From the NCBI RefSeq assembly GCF_026213295.1, contig NC_079423.1:21643761-21707760 (forward strand): DNA of 64,000 bases. Reading direction: 5' to 3'. A program made the translations under genes and the position numbers. Below, piece by piece: positions 33,472 through 44,427 of this stretch. The stretch's first letter is position 1. The number at the start of each line of letters is the position of its first letter. The stretch is from Gadus chalcogrammus (lineage: Eukaryota > Chordata > Actinopteri > Gadiformes > Gadidae). The notes under the pieces were generated by a model. The model was not told the DNA's origin and did not search any database. It worked only from the letters and a program-made list of their open reading frames with translations.

Positions 33472-34867
33472 TGTGGCAACACGAGGAGGCTTTACTAATT
33501 TATATCAGAGTATCTTCTCTTTGTTACCGACAACGCCACCTTGGGTTAGGGCCCAAGGACCTGTACACTATTATTGTGATAATGCGATTATGATCGTCAC
33601 CTCTGACAATAAGACACTCAGTTCGTTCAATCAGGGAGGGCGGGAGACGGAGTTCAAGAATAACATAAAACACTTTATTATAATGAACACGGTTTGGCAC
33701 AAAAAGATAAAAAGGAAAAGTAAGCCCAACTGGGGAAGGAAGTGGGTACAAGCTGAGGCTTACCGGCTGGAGGAGTGGTCGACAGGGGAAAGTGATATCC
33801 AACAAAAGAAACGAGAGCACCCCACACACACAGCAAAAACATGAAGTACACACGAATAAAATCTTAAATGAAGCACACGCACACAAGGGATCACCACCAC
33901 CACCCAGGAGGACCACCGCCACCACCGTCGGCCTTCAGCTCTACGAGAAAGAGGCACAGTTAGGAGGGCTCACAACTGACACAAACAATATCACATAACA
34001 AACCAACTGATGAAAAATCTATCAATAAACTAAAGAGTATTAATTTGCAGCAACCAAAAATCTATCAAAATGAAAGAAAACAAGAAAATTAAAGAGTCTC
34101 TGGCCAGGGATATCAACTCAACAAGTAACCATAACATATGTTTTAAACAAAAATAAACAAGGGCTCAGATGGAGAAGTTCCCCTTCCAAATGGAAATTAA
34201 ATGAACAACGACACCACACCTTATGAGATTAACTCGTAACTAAAAAACACACACACGCACACAAACACAGTCCAAACCAGGGGTGAGTCTTGGCGGAGCT
34301 CGCAGCGGCCCACCCGAGCGGCAGCCACACACGCACACACCGCACCACGCACAGCAGCAGCGGGACACAGGGTTAACAGCAGGAGGCAAGCCGACCAGGG
34401 GCAGCAGACAGAGCCCCGAACCAAGTCGGCAGAAGCGGCAGCAAAGCAGCAGCAATGACAACGTAGCAATGACTTAAATAACCATGATTGCTCAGCTCTC
34501 TCGGTTTAGCGTTCATAACCCCGGTTCTCAGTCCGGTTATTTTGCGTCCCTTCTAAAGAGGGAGAGGGGTGAAGAGGATCGGCGTAGCAGGGGAGACAGC
34601 CACCACGCACCATGCGACAAGCAGACTATGCTCTGGTCAGCGGCGGTAAACGACCCCAATATATTGCCCCGATCGCGATGAGGATCTCGGCAGATCTGTG
34701 CTCTGAGGTGAGCGGCGAGGGCAACGACCCGGAAGTGGACGGGCCGAAGAGGCAGGAAGCGAGAGGAAGGGCACGGCCTACTTTTATCCCCTCGACACAA
34801 ACATGATAGGCGAACGAGCCGGAGAGGGCGTGGTAAAACAGAAGCCTGTGTCTAAGTAGCAGTGGTG
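33472..34867 (-). repeat. 5' LTR, main part
   Basis: Full-length LTR in two pieces: this one and 40880-40894. On the minus strand a TATA-like GGGATAAAAGTAGG lies at about 34790-34777 and a polyadenylation signal AATAAA at 33679-33674, in the U3-R-U5 order expected. The total length without the insertion is about 1.41 kb, against 186 bp for the 3' LTR. ORFs here are incidental. Confidence 0.85.
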
Positions 34868-35345
34868 CTGTCACACCAAATTTGTACAGGGTGCCAAATT
34901 TGTACCGCCTACGTAATCCATACGTAATCCATTCCAAACCTGCCTGGCGATCGCGTCGAGCGTTGCCTGGCAACAGACGATCACGTCGAATTACGTGGGA
35001 AGGTCCAAGAACATTCGCGAACTCGTTCACTGAGCGCGACAAGACAGATAACACTTACTTTACTAATTACATTTATTAGCGTTCCTAACTTTATATTTGT
35101 ATTGTATTATGTTGTATTTATCTATTTCCCTACACGGTAATAGCTAAATGTTATGGGGATAACGTGAATAATAATCATAAAAACATTTACCAGTTAGTAA
35201 ATGCCTGCTCACCTATCTAACCATCTATCTATCTATTATCTATCCATCTATCTATTACCTATAATCTATTCTCTAAATTAAATTAAGGAAATTAAATTAA
35301 CACAAGCTAGCTAGACTATGATACACTTTAAACACTCGGTTTACT

Positions 35346-35427
35346 AGCTAAATTCGATTAAACAATTAAATGCAATACAAATATAAAGTAAAAACAAGTG
35401 TTATCTAGTGATCCGTTATCTGTATTA
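35346..35427. repeat. 82-bp direct repeat, left copy
   Basis: AGCTAAATTCGATTAAACAA... to ...CCGTTATCTGTATTA. It matches 40639-40720 with three substitutions. It abuts the 3' tail of the LINE that follows. Confidence 0.92.
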
Positions 35428-35428
35428 T

Positions 35429-35530
<102 letters not shown>

Positions 35531-38500
35531 ATGTTTATTTTGAATATGTAGACAAAACAAAAACAACAAATTTTGCCTATTACAACAATAAAGCCATTCA
35601 AGAATGAATAACAAAGACAAAAATAATAATAGTAATAGTAAAAATAAAAAGCAAAAAGAAACAAGAAATAAAAATAAACATTAATGTAAACATATCCAAA
35701 AGAGTGAGAAGAAGTAAAAACGTATGTACTCTCACCCCTCTTATTACTTACTCTGTATAATAATAATGATAATAATAATAATAATAAATGAATATAAAAA
35801 TGTTATGTTATATAAATAAATATACATATGTAAGTATGTACATATATATATATCTACAACATACATTTAACAAGTAACAGTATGAATGTGACACATCAGC
35901 GTGTATACACAGTATACCTATACATACATACATACATACACAAACCTACTGACTCTTAGTGCAGTTCACTATATCCTGTGAACACTAAATTGTTGTACAT
36001 TCTTTTAAAAACATGGGTTGCTTGGACATTGCTTATGTACTTCGCTCAGATTGTTCCACAACTTGACACCTGTGATGGAAATGCGAAAACTTTTCATGGT
36101 GGAATTTCTCATCTGAATTTTGAAATTGAGTTCTCTCCTCAAACTATGCCCCCCCCTCACGTTCACCAAACAAATTTTGAATGTTCAATGGTAACAAATG
36201 GTTCCTAGCCCTGTATATAGTTATTGCTGTTTGATATGAGACGATGTCTGTGAATTTTAATAATTTAGACTGTAGAAATAGTGGATTGGAATGTTCCAGA
36301 TAGCCGACCCTGTGAATGATCCTTACCGCTCTTTTTTGTAAAATGATTAGTGACTGTAATGAACTTTTGTCATTGTTACCCCAGACTTCAGTACAGTAGT
36401 TTAAATATGCAAGACTAAAGAACAGTAGAGAGTGTGAAGTGACTTATGATCCAGAACCTTTATTTATTTATGACTGCTAAACTTCTTGCTACTTTGTATT
36501 TTACATGTGTAATATGTGGTTTCCAGCTGAGCTTGTGGTCAATTGTTACACCAAGAAATTTGATTTTGTGCACGTGTTCAATAGCCACCCCATCAATTTC
36601 TATCTTTAACTGTGTGTTTAACCTGAACCTTCCAAAGAACATAAACTTGAGCTGTGTTCGAAATCGTTCCCTATCATGGATGTAGTGCACTAAATAGGGT
36701 GCACGCCATTTTGTAGGGTGTTCGAATTCTCAGTGGTCCACTATATAGGGCACTATATAGTGGACTTAAAATAGGGTACATACGATGTTCCCTACATGTT
36801 ACTCCCGTATACCACAATGCAATGCGGTCGTGTTTTTCCGGAGGAGAAGAAGAAGCTGAATAACCGCGAAAACTAATACATTTAATGATGGAGTCTCCGG
36901 CTTTCGTTTAGAAATGTCAACAATTTATTTGGGATTTAACATAGAATATTTAACATTCAAAATACTTGAACAAGGAAATGTAACATTCAAAATCAATACA
37001 ACCTCCAGCTTTCCTCGTGAGTGCCTGGTTTGTTTACATGATGTGGGCGCATCTTTCTGCGTCACACAAATACCCGGCGCATTTACTGACGCTTAGAAAT
37101 GTTCAGCGTAGTGTCCGAATTCTCGTTCCCTATTCCCTATATAGTGCACTATATCATGTACACTATATAGGGAATAGGGAACGAGTGTATAGGGAACGAT
37201 TTCGAACACAGCTTTGGTCTTGCTCACATTTAAAGATAATTTGTTCCAGTCAAACCATAATTTCAGTTTGTACAACTCTTCATTTATGTTATTTTGTAAT
37301 GTATCTAGATCATCACCAGAGCAAAATACATTAGTGTCATCTGCGAAAAGTACCATAGACAGCAACCTGGATACTTGGCATATATCATTTATGTACAGTA
37401 AAAAAAAGTTTTTGTCCCAATACTGACCCCTGGGGGACTCCACAAGCAATGTCCAAGCAATTTGAGCTATGGTTACCCAGCTTCACAAACTGTTTCCGTC
37501 TGTCCAAATAGCTTTTTATCTAGTCTATTGCCATGCCTCTTAAACCAATTTTCTCCAGTTTATTAATTAATATATTTTGATTGATAGTGTCAAAAGCTTT
37601 TCTGAGGTCAATGAAGATGGCAATTGCATATTGATGATTATCAATTGCGTCTGTGATTCTTTCAATGGATTCCATTAATGCCTGAGAAGTTGATATTTTA
37701 GTTCTAAAACCACATTGACTCTCTGAGAGTACATTATATCTTTCCAGGAATGAATCTAATCTGCTATTAAATAGTTTCTCCAGTATTTTTGAAAATTGAG
37801 GCAGTAGTGAGACAGGTCTGTAGTTTGTGAAGAGGTGTTTGCTCCCATTTTTATACAGTGGAATGACCTTTGCTATTTTCATTTGATTTGGAAATGAACC
37901 GGTTTGAAATGATAAATTGCATATGTGAGTAAGTGGCTTAGAAATCCCCTCAATGACCAGTTTGACCAGTGACATGTCAATATCATTAAAATCTGTTGAT
38001 TGTTTATTTTTACAGTTTTTTACTATGTCCAATATTTCCTTCTCTTCGACTCTCTCAAGGAACATTGAGCATGGATTTCTGTTCACCAAATTTTACTCTC
38101 TAGATCAGGGCCTACATTAACAAAAAAGTTATTGAAACGATCTGCCACCTCCTCCATATTGTAATTTTCAATATCATCTTCTTTGAAATATTTAGGTAAG
38201 CTGTTTTGTTTGACACCATCTCTTATTATACTATTTAATATGTTCCATATCCCTTTTATGTTATCTTTATTATGATGTAGTTTATTCTTATAGTATTCTT
38301 TCCTACTTATCCTTATAATACTGATTAACCTATTTTTATATTTTTTATATTTATCCTCTGCTTCTTTGGTTCTCTGTCTAATATAATTCCTGTATAATGC
38401 ATTTTTCTTTTTACAAGCATTTTGCAAACCTTTCGTTAACCATGGACAGTAATCACATGCTCTTTTTTTGTTGTATTCTTTGATTGGACAATGTTTATCA

Positions 38501-38611
38501 TACTTTGCCTTAAATATCTCCAAAAATATATTATAAGCACCGTCCACATCTTTTTCATTATAAATCATGTCCCAGTTCTGTGATACTAGATCCTGTATTA
38601 ACATATTAATT
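35531..38611 (-). pseudogene. LINE A: APE-type non-LTR retrotransposon, 5'-truncated
   Basis: Minus-strand LINE with 3' UTR (35531-35990) and the RT ORF in pieces. 38604-38083 is the region before the RT (CDYCPWLTKGLQNACKKKN, SRKEYYKNKLHH). 38089-37520 carries RT blocks (KVIPLYKNGSKHLFTNYRPVSLLPQFSK, IFIDLRKAFDTINQNIL). 37449-37214 has the catalytic FADDTNVFCSG and LNVSKTK. After a 564-bp MITE the frame resumes as KFMFFGRF ... IKFLGVTIDHKLSW (36690-36460), then a C-terminal domain with WGNN and HNHLLPF-like pieces down to about 35990. A TAG near 37519 and several frameshifts inactivate it. It breaks off at 38604-38611 inside coding sequence, where the L2 LINE begins. Confidence 0.85.
36650..37213. 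mobile_element. 564-bp MITE inside LINE A
   Basis: Inverted ends AGCTGTGTTCGAAATCGTTC at both sides, with a 3-bp TTG duplication (36647-36649, 37214-37216). Removing the element and one TTG restores the reading frame SKTKFMFFG of the LINE, which proves both ends. It is noncoding; internal ATAGGGCACTATATAG motifs are palindromic. Confidence 0.9.
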
Positions 38612-40638
38612 GATTTAATAATAATAATACATTTAATTTAGAGGCACCTTTCAAGACACCCAAGGTCACCTTACAGAGCATATAGTCATCATAAATCGTT
38701 TAAAAAACAAGACATTGAAAAGAATAAGTAAATATAATAAATAAAACAAAAACAAGACAAAACAAAACAAACAAACAATCAAAACAGTGATCAGTTAGAC
38801 GTTGTGTGCGAGTTTGAACAGGTGAGTTTTGAGTTGTGACTTGAAGGTTGTAATGGTGTCAGACTGTTTGACTGTTCAGCACCCAGAGCCTGGGTGCTGA
38901 ACAGCTGAATGACCGGGCACCCATTGTAGTGAGTCGTGATGTGGGGATACATAGTAGTCCAGCAGAGGTTGAGCGGAGGGAGCGGGAGGGAGTGTATTCT
39001 TGGAGGAGGTCGCAGAGGTAACTGGGGGCTAGGTTGTGGAGAGCTTTGTAGGTGAGGAGTAGGGTTTTGTATTGGATGCGGTAGTGTAATGGGAGCCAGT
39101 GAAGTTGGATGAGGACAGGGGTGATGTGGTCAGTTGATTTGGTGCGGGTGATGATCCGGGCGGAGTTCTGAATGATCTGCAGTCTGTTGATGAGTTTGGT
39201 GGGGAGTCCGGTGAGGAGGGCGTTGCAGTAGTCTATGCGTGATGTGACAAATGAGTGAACTAGGATTTCAGTGCTGGATTGGGTCAGTGATGGGCGGAGT
39301 CTGGCCATGTTGCGGAGGTGGAAGAATGCAGTCCGGGTGATGTTGTGAATATGCGAATGAGAGGGTGTTGTCCAGGATGACGCCAATGCTCTTGACTTTG
39401 GAGGAGAAGGGTACTGGGAATCCATCGATGATTATGAGTGGAGCTGGGGTGTGTTGTGATTTAGTGAGGGTGGATTTGGATCCGATGAGCAGGGCCTCGG
39501 TCTTGTTTCCGTTGAGTATCAGGAAGTTCCTGCTCAACCAGCTCCGGATCTCTTCCAGGCACGTGATGAGGGAGGTGGGGGGGATGGCAGCGGTGGGTTT
39601 GGTAGAGATGTAGACCTGTGTGTCGTCAGCGTAGCAGTGAAAATGGACCCCATGGTAACGGAGGAGTGTGCCCAGCGGGAGGAGGTAAGTGGTGAACAGG
39701 AGTGGACCCAAGACTGACCCCTGGGGGACACCCAGTGAGACACCTGAACACCCAGACTTGTGGTTGCTTAGTTTAACAAATTGTTGACGGCCGGTGAGGT
39801 AGGATGTAAACCAGGAGAGTGCAGCATCAGTGATCCCAATGCCAGCCAGGCGGTCCAGGAGCAGAGGGTGGGAGATGGTGTCGAATGCTGCGCTGAGATC
39901 GAGGAGGATGAGAATGGTGAGTAATCCAGAGTCAGCTGCAAGGAGGAGGTCACTGGTGATTTTGACTAGGGCTGTTTCAGTGCTGTGTTTTGGAGGGAAG
40001 CCAGATTGGAATGGTTCGTGGAGATTGTTTGTGTCAAGGTGGGACTGTAGTTGTGCGGAAACCACCTTTTCAAGTGTTTTGGAGATGAAAGGGAGATTGG
40101 AGATGGGCCGGTAATGGTTAAGGTCAGCTGGGTCAGCACCAGGTTTTTTCAGGATGGGAGTGATGGCAGCCAGCTTGAGAGTGGGGGGTACAGTACCAGT
40201 AGTGAGGGAGGAGTTAATTATGTTGGTGATCATGGGGGAGATGGACGGTAGACATGCTTTGACAAGGGAGGTGGGAAGAGGATCGAGCTGACAGGTGGTG
40301 GTTTTGGCTTTGCGGATGAGTTCTGAAACGGTCTGTTCTGTTACTGGGGTGAAGTCAGAGAGGGAGCTGATGAGAGGTTGGCCAGAGGTGATCATCCAGG
40401 GTGGGTCATCAGAGGGGGTGCGAGATGAGGCCAGTTGTTGGTGAATGGTGTTGATTTTAGAGCTGAAGAAGTCCAGGAACGCAGTGCATTGGGTGGTGGA
40501 AATGTCTGGAGGGAGGGTTTTAGGAGGCTGAAGTAAGTGACTGTTGAGAAGAGGACTCTGCTGTTGCCTGTACCAGTGTGTCCTGGTGCAAAAATGTGTC
40601 CGTCTTGATTCGTCTAAATATTTTTTGTTTTTCGATTA
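38612..40638 (-). pseudogene. L2-type LINE, 5'-truncated
   Basis: Minus-strand L2-group retrotransposon. The 3' end is the (ATT)n tail at 38613-38630 preceded by AAAGGTGCCTCTAAATTAAA. The coding parts are 40638-40400 (KQKIFRRIKTDTFLHQDTL; TAFLDFFSSKI), 40395-39268 with the whole RT core ([59 protein letters not shown], catalytic HCYADDTQVYIS near 39640, NGNKTEALLIG), and 39425-38859 with the C-terminal domain ([29 protein letters not shown]). Frame breaks near 40530 and 39365 inactivate it. It ends exactly at the 82-bp direct repeat at 40639 and starts exactly at the broken 5' end of LINE A. Confidence 0.92.
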
Positions 40639-40720
40639 AGCTAAATTCGATTAAACAATTAAATACAATACAAATATAAAGTAAAAACAAGTGTTATCTA
40701 GCGATCCGTTATCTGTGTTA
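40639..40720. repeat. 82-bp direct repeat, right copy
   Basis: Second copy of 35346-35427 (three substitutions), abutting the truncated 5' end of the L2 LINE. The pair brackets both LINEs together. Confidence 0.92.
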
Positions 40721-40879
40721 TATTATTTCGTCTTTGGCAACATGAGCGCGATTGTTTTTTGAAACCTGCCTGGCAACGGACAACCCCTTACGTAATCTGT
40801 TGTCCGTTGCCTGGCAACGGACAACTGATTACGTACCCGGTACAAATTTGGCACCCGGTACAAATTTGGTGTGACAGTG

Positions 40880-40894
40880 CCTCATACCACTACA
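40880..40894 (-). repeat. 5' LTR, outer fragment
   Basis: CCTCATACCACTACA, the remaining end of the 5' LTR beyond the TIR transposon, followed by the TTAA duplication. Confidence 0.85.
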
Positions 40895-41209
40895 TTAATA
40901 TATTATGACATATATATTAATATGGTGTTCAAAGTTGACCATGCCATTTAGTAAAGAGTTTGACCACTCATTTTGTATGAAAATAATTGTGAAACAAACA
41001 AGATACAGGAACAGCATGAAAACGATTTATGTGCTTTGATAGAGCTCTAGTGCCATATCAATGATGGTCTAATGGTGAAATTTGATTAATAACGATATCT
41101 GTGAACGAATTGTAACGAATTGTAATGACCATTTGCTCGCAATCAAACATCTAGGGTATGTAAATTAAACTAGAGATGCACATGTGCACAAAAGCCTTCT
41201 GTGGGAGGT

Positions 41210-41320
41210 TTGGGTGTGTGTTTGTGTGTGTTTGTTTGTGCTTGTTTGTGTGTGTGCGTGCGTGCATGTGTGTGTGCGCGTGTGTGTTTGTGCGTGTGTG
41301 TGTTTGTGTGCGGGGGGAGG
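41210..41320. repeat. imperfect (TG)/(TTTG) microsatellite
   Basis: TGTGTTTG and TGCGTGTG runs with frequent interruptions. Confidence 0.9.
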
Positions 41321-41630
41321 GTAACTTGCAGAAGTATGGAAAAACGCTTTTGTTGACATCCTTGTGCCAGTGGAGGCTGTACAAGGAAGGATGTATGAAT
41401 GTGTGTAGGCGTCAGGGAAGAACATTGTTCTAAGGTTCTGATTGCTCAAAGGAGTCACTCTTGTGTAGGAGAGTCAATATTATATGCAAAAGAAAAGCAA
41501 AGTTCAGTGCCGCAGATAGGAGTGCAACTTTTGTCTTCTCAAATTAAAGCTAGCAAACGCATTTATGTTAGAATGTGACATTGTGTGTTGTAAGGCTAAT
41601 TCCAGAGTTCAAGTAACATTTTGACATTTT

Positions 41631-42080
41631 AAAGGTCCCATGGCATGAAAATCTCACTTCATGAGGTTTTCTAACCTAAATGTGAGTTCCCCTAGCCGGC
41701 CTATGGTCCCCCAGTGGCTAAAACTTGCGTTTGGGGTAAAACGAGCACTAGGTGTTCTGCCCGCCTTTGAAAAAATGGAGGCTCAAGCGTGCTGATTTGG
41801 AAAGTGGTCCCATATGTTGTCATAAAGGATCTAAGCTCCTCCCCTTTCTCTGCCTTGCCCGCCCAGAGAATTTGGCCCGCCAATGAGATACGACCGTGCG
41901 AGCGCCACATGTGTGTGTGTGTGATTACACACACTTCGCGTGTCAGGAAAGAATGTGGTCTGCAACATCAGTCATAGAAAATATTAACCTGTGCTGACAT
42001 TGGATTGTGTTCTATGTTGGACCAAAGGACAATTTCAAGCATTTTCGCAGAAACAGTCAATGTTGCAGACCGCGATTTGC
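41631..42080 (+). mobile_element. dispersed fish repeat starting AAAGGTCCCATGGCATGAAA
   Basis: The first 250 bp (through CCCCTAGCC, CCCCCAGTGG and CTCCTCCCCTTTCTCTGCC) resemble a nonautonomous element found in many fish genomes. The opposite end with the complementary GGGACC motif is not evident, so this copy is probably truncated. It has no coding capacity. Confidence 0.5.
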
Positions 42081-42717
42081 ATATGAAGTAGGGAGAATGC
42101 TTATAAAGCTGATTATCTAATATAAAAATTTAATTTTCGTTGAATTTCTGCTACGTGCTCAGCTGATCTGGGTCATTACATGTTCTGGGTTTTGTTGATT
42201 AGGAACCCCAGATGGTTGACTCAAAATACTGGGAATGTATCTTCCTTTCTGAACTTGGAAGTTGTACTTCTGCGTTTGTGAGTGACTTCACTTGTTTTTT
42301 TTAATGTGTTTATTGTTTGTTTGTTGTGTTTATGCAGAGCCTTGTTTTCAGAGGTTAGGGTTACCGGTCCCTGAAGTGGAATCACACAGTGGGGTCAGGC
42401 CACAGTATCACATAAAGTGCCACAGTGCTCCTCAATGAAAGACAGTGTAACATCAAAAATGCATCAGCCAAGAATCTTATATTTCCTATTTGTATCCTAT
42501 CTGTATGACTCTCTGTCTGTCATCACAAAACATAATCTAACAGCTTAGTTTATCACTCATCGCCATGATGCTTTGTGATGCTAAATTATCCACACTACTG
42601 ATTTAAAAATGAGGCATGTATTTTTTTAGACGTGAAGCCATGCGCCCTTATTTCTCCTCTCATTCTGTATTATCTTTTTCTTTGCCTCACCGTCTTATGA
42701 CCACCACATCTCTCTTT

Positions 42718-42722
<5 letters not shown>

Positions 42723-42762
<40 letters not shown>
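42723..42762. repeat. (CT)n microsatellite
   Basis: About 19 CT units within a pyrimidine-rich stretch. Confidence 0.95.
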
Positions 42763-42765
<3 letters not shown>

Positions 42766-43278
42766 TGCCTAATGCCTTTTTCTACTCTTCCTTCTCCTTC
42801 TGAGGCTCCCCCTCAAGGCATCTCTTTTTTATATCTCGTCTCAACGCATGTATTTTTCATACTAGGATTCTCTCTGCGCCCCAACCTCTTTACACCCCCA
42901 CCCAATCCGCCTCCTAGCTGTGGTTTCGCTAGTAAAGTAAAGCTGCCTCAAGGCAGTGTGAGCAGGACAGAATGTATCTTGCGTTCGTGGTAAGATGCTT
43001 GGATGTTATACACCTGCCATTCCTGTTTGACACCTGCTCCCTGTTTTGCCATGTGGTTGGTCCCTGTGTTGCTGAGCTATTTAGTTTGATATTGTTGTGT
43101 GGTACACAAAGCAATGGATTTGACCTTTCGGTCGGGATATATATTTTTTTTTTCTATTTTCTGCACTCTGACTACTCACTACGTGTCTCAGGGTAATTTC
43201 AGATACAGTTGGTTTAAATGTCTCTCCCACAGCTTTCCTTTATCTCCCTGCTCCTACTCTGCTCCTACTCTGATCAGA

Positions 43279-43280
<2 letters not shown>

Positions 43281-43349
<69 letters not shown>
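43281..43349. repeat. (GT)n microsatellite
   Basis: Pure GT tract of about 34 units. Confidence 0.97.
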
Positions 43350-43350
<1 letters not shown>

Positions 43351-44053
43351 CGTGTGTGTAGGGGGTGCTTGTCCCAAATATCTGGAATGCAACCAACGTA
43401 CTATAAGCAGCCAGAACCACCTGATATGTATGACATTGTCCTTGGTAATAACTACACTACTACTTATTCTAATTTCTTTGAGCAGTGGTGTGAAGACAGC
43501 TATTCAGTGGTCCTCCATGGTTTCAGGATGTGTGTGAATGGTGGTAGAATGAGCTGGTTTTGGGAGGTCATGGAGTCCTGCAGTATTTTTTCGTATATTA
43601 TCTTTTCTTAATGATATTAATAGCCTTTATCGTATTAAGATATTTTTTTAAAGTGTGCATAAGACCAATGAATGAGATCAGACATGAAACATCATATCTC
43701 ATGTGATTATCCTGTTATGTGCTTTATTAATATTGTTTGTTTCCATTCCTTTATTTCAGAAAGGTTGTTTATGAATCTAGAGCCAGACGTCCATTCTGAG
43801 ATGGGTAGGCCTGCAAAACCAAAGCAACATTGTTCTGCAATTGTGCATACTGTGTGAGCAGATACCAAATCAACTATCCATTTGGAAGAATAAAATTGTT
43901 TGCATTCATGGAAAACAGCTTTTCTGATAATATTGTGTTCATATAAGTTTGGGTATTCCTTATCATGCGAATATGCAGCAAAACAATCTGGCAACAACTG
44001 AACAACTGTCTGGAATTCAATTAAATATGCTTATCAGTGTAATGCATATATCT

Positions 44054-44096
44054 CACACACACACACACGCACACGCGCACGCGCACGCGCACGCTC
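44054..44096. repeat. (CA)n to (CGCA)n microsatellite
   Basis: CA units grading into GCGCAC units, about 210 bp upstream of the TATA-like box of the cadherin gene. Confidence 0.9.
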
Positions 44097-44304
44097 AGTG
44101 CTAGACTAGGGTGGTTGCGATTGTGGCCCACTAGAGGGCCCACCGTGAGTCTTGTTGTGGGTGGCTGCTCCTCCAGTACGACTAGCCCGTTGCCTCAGTA
44201 CCAGGCAGGCAGGAGGAGGGTGGAACAACGCTGAGCCGATTAGACGAGGAGGAGAATAGTCCAAGAGAGGAAGGTTACTCCATGCTGGCCGTGATCTAAC
44301 GGGC

Positions 44305-44312
44305 TATAAAAA
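44305..44312 (+). promoter_or_regulatory. TATA box of the cadherin-family gene
   Basis: TATAAAAA lies 69 bp before the start codon, predicting transcription from about 44335 and a very short 5' UTR. The preceding 200 bp are the most GC-rich part of the local upstream region. The call is by position and motif only. Confidence 0.45.
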
Positions 44313-44373
44313 GCTCTGGATTCAGCGTCTTTAACACATGTATATTTTGGAATTCCAGGAGTCCGTATTAACA

Positions 44374-44427
44374 ATGCACTTCATCAGAGCCGCTGGGATC
44401 CTCATCGTGGCATCGTTAACGTTACAG
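44374..44427 (+). CDS. cadherin-family protein, exon 1 (signal peptide)
   Basis: The ATG at 44374 (context TTAACAATGC, purine at -3) opens 18 codons: MHFIRAAGILIVASLTLQ, a short basic n-region followed by a hydrophobic core, typical of a signal peptide that sends the protein into the secretory pathway. The exon closes in phase 0 at CAG with a good donor (CAG/GTAATA) at 44428. In vertebrate N-cadherin, exon 1 likewise ends in a Leu-Gln next to the signal peptide core, and exon 2 continues with Ala. The link to exon 2 at 46748 is by phase, spacing and sense, not by transcript evidence. Intron 1 is 2.32 kb. Confidence 0.7.

Larger units (their letters stand above)
40899..44300. other. upstream region of the cadherin gene, no gene seen
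   Basis: Mostly AT-rich DNA with microsatellites and one dispersed repeat. I found no convincing exon. Short ORFs at 41176-41458, 42616-42993 and 43099-43611 derive from TG and CT repeats. Confidence 0.5.

Noticed and set aside
43741..43860. Possible exon after TTTATTTCAG at 43760
   Set aside because: The open frame is short, lacks a donor in a sensible phase and has no recognisable sense.
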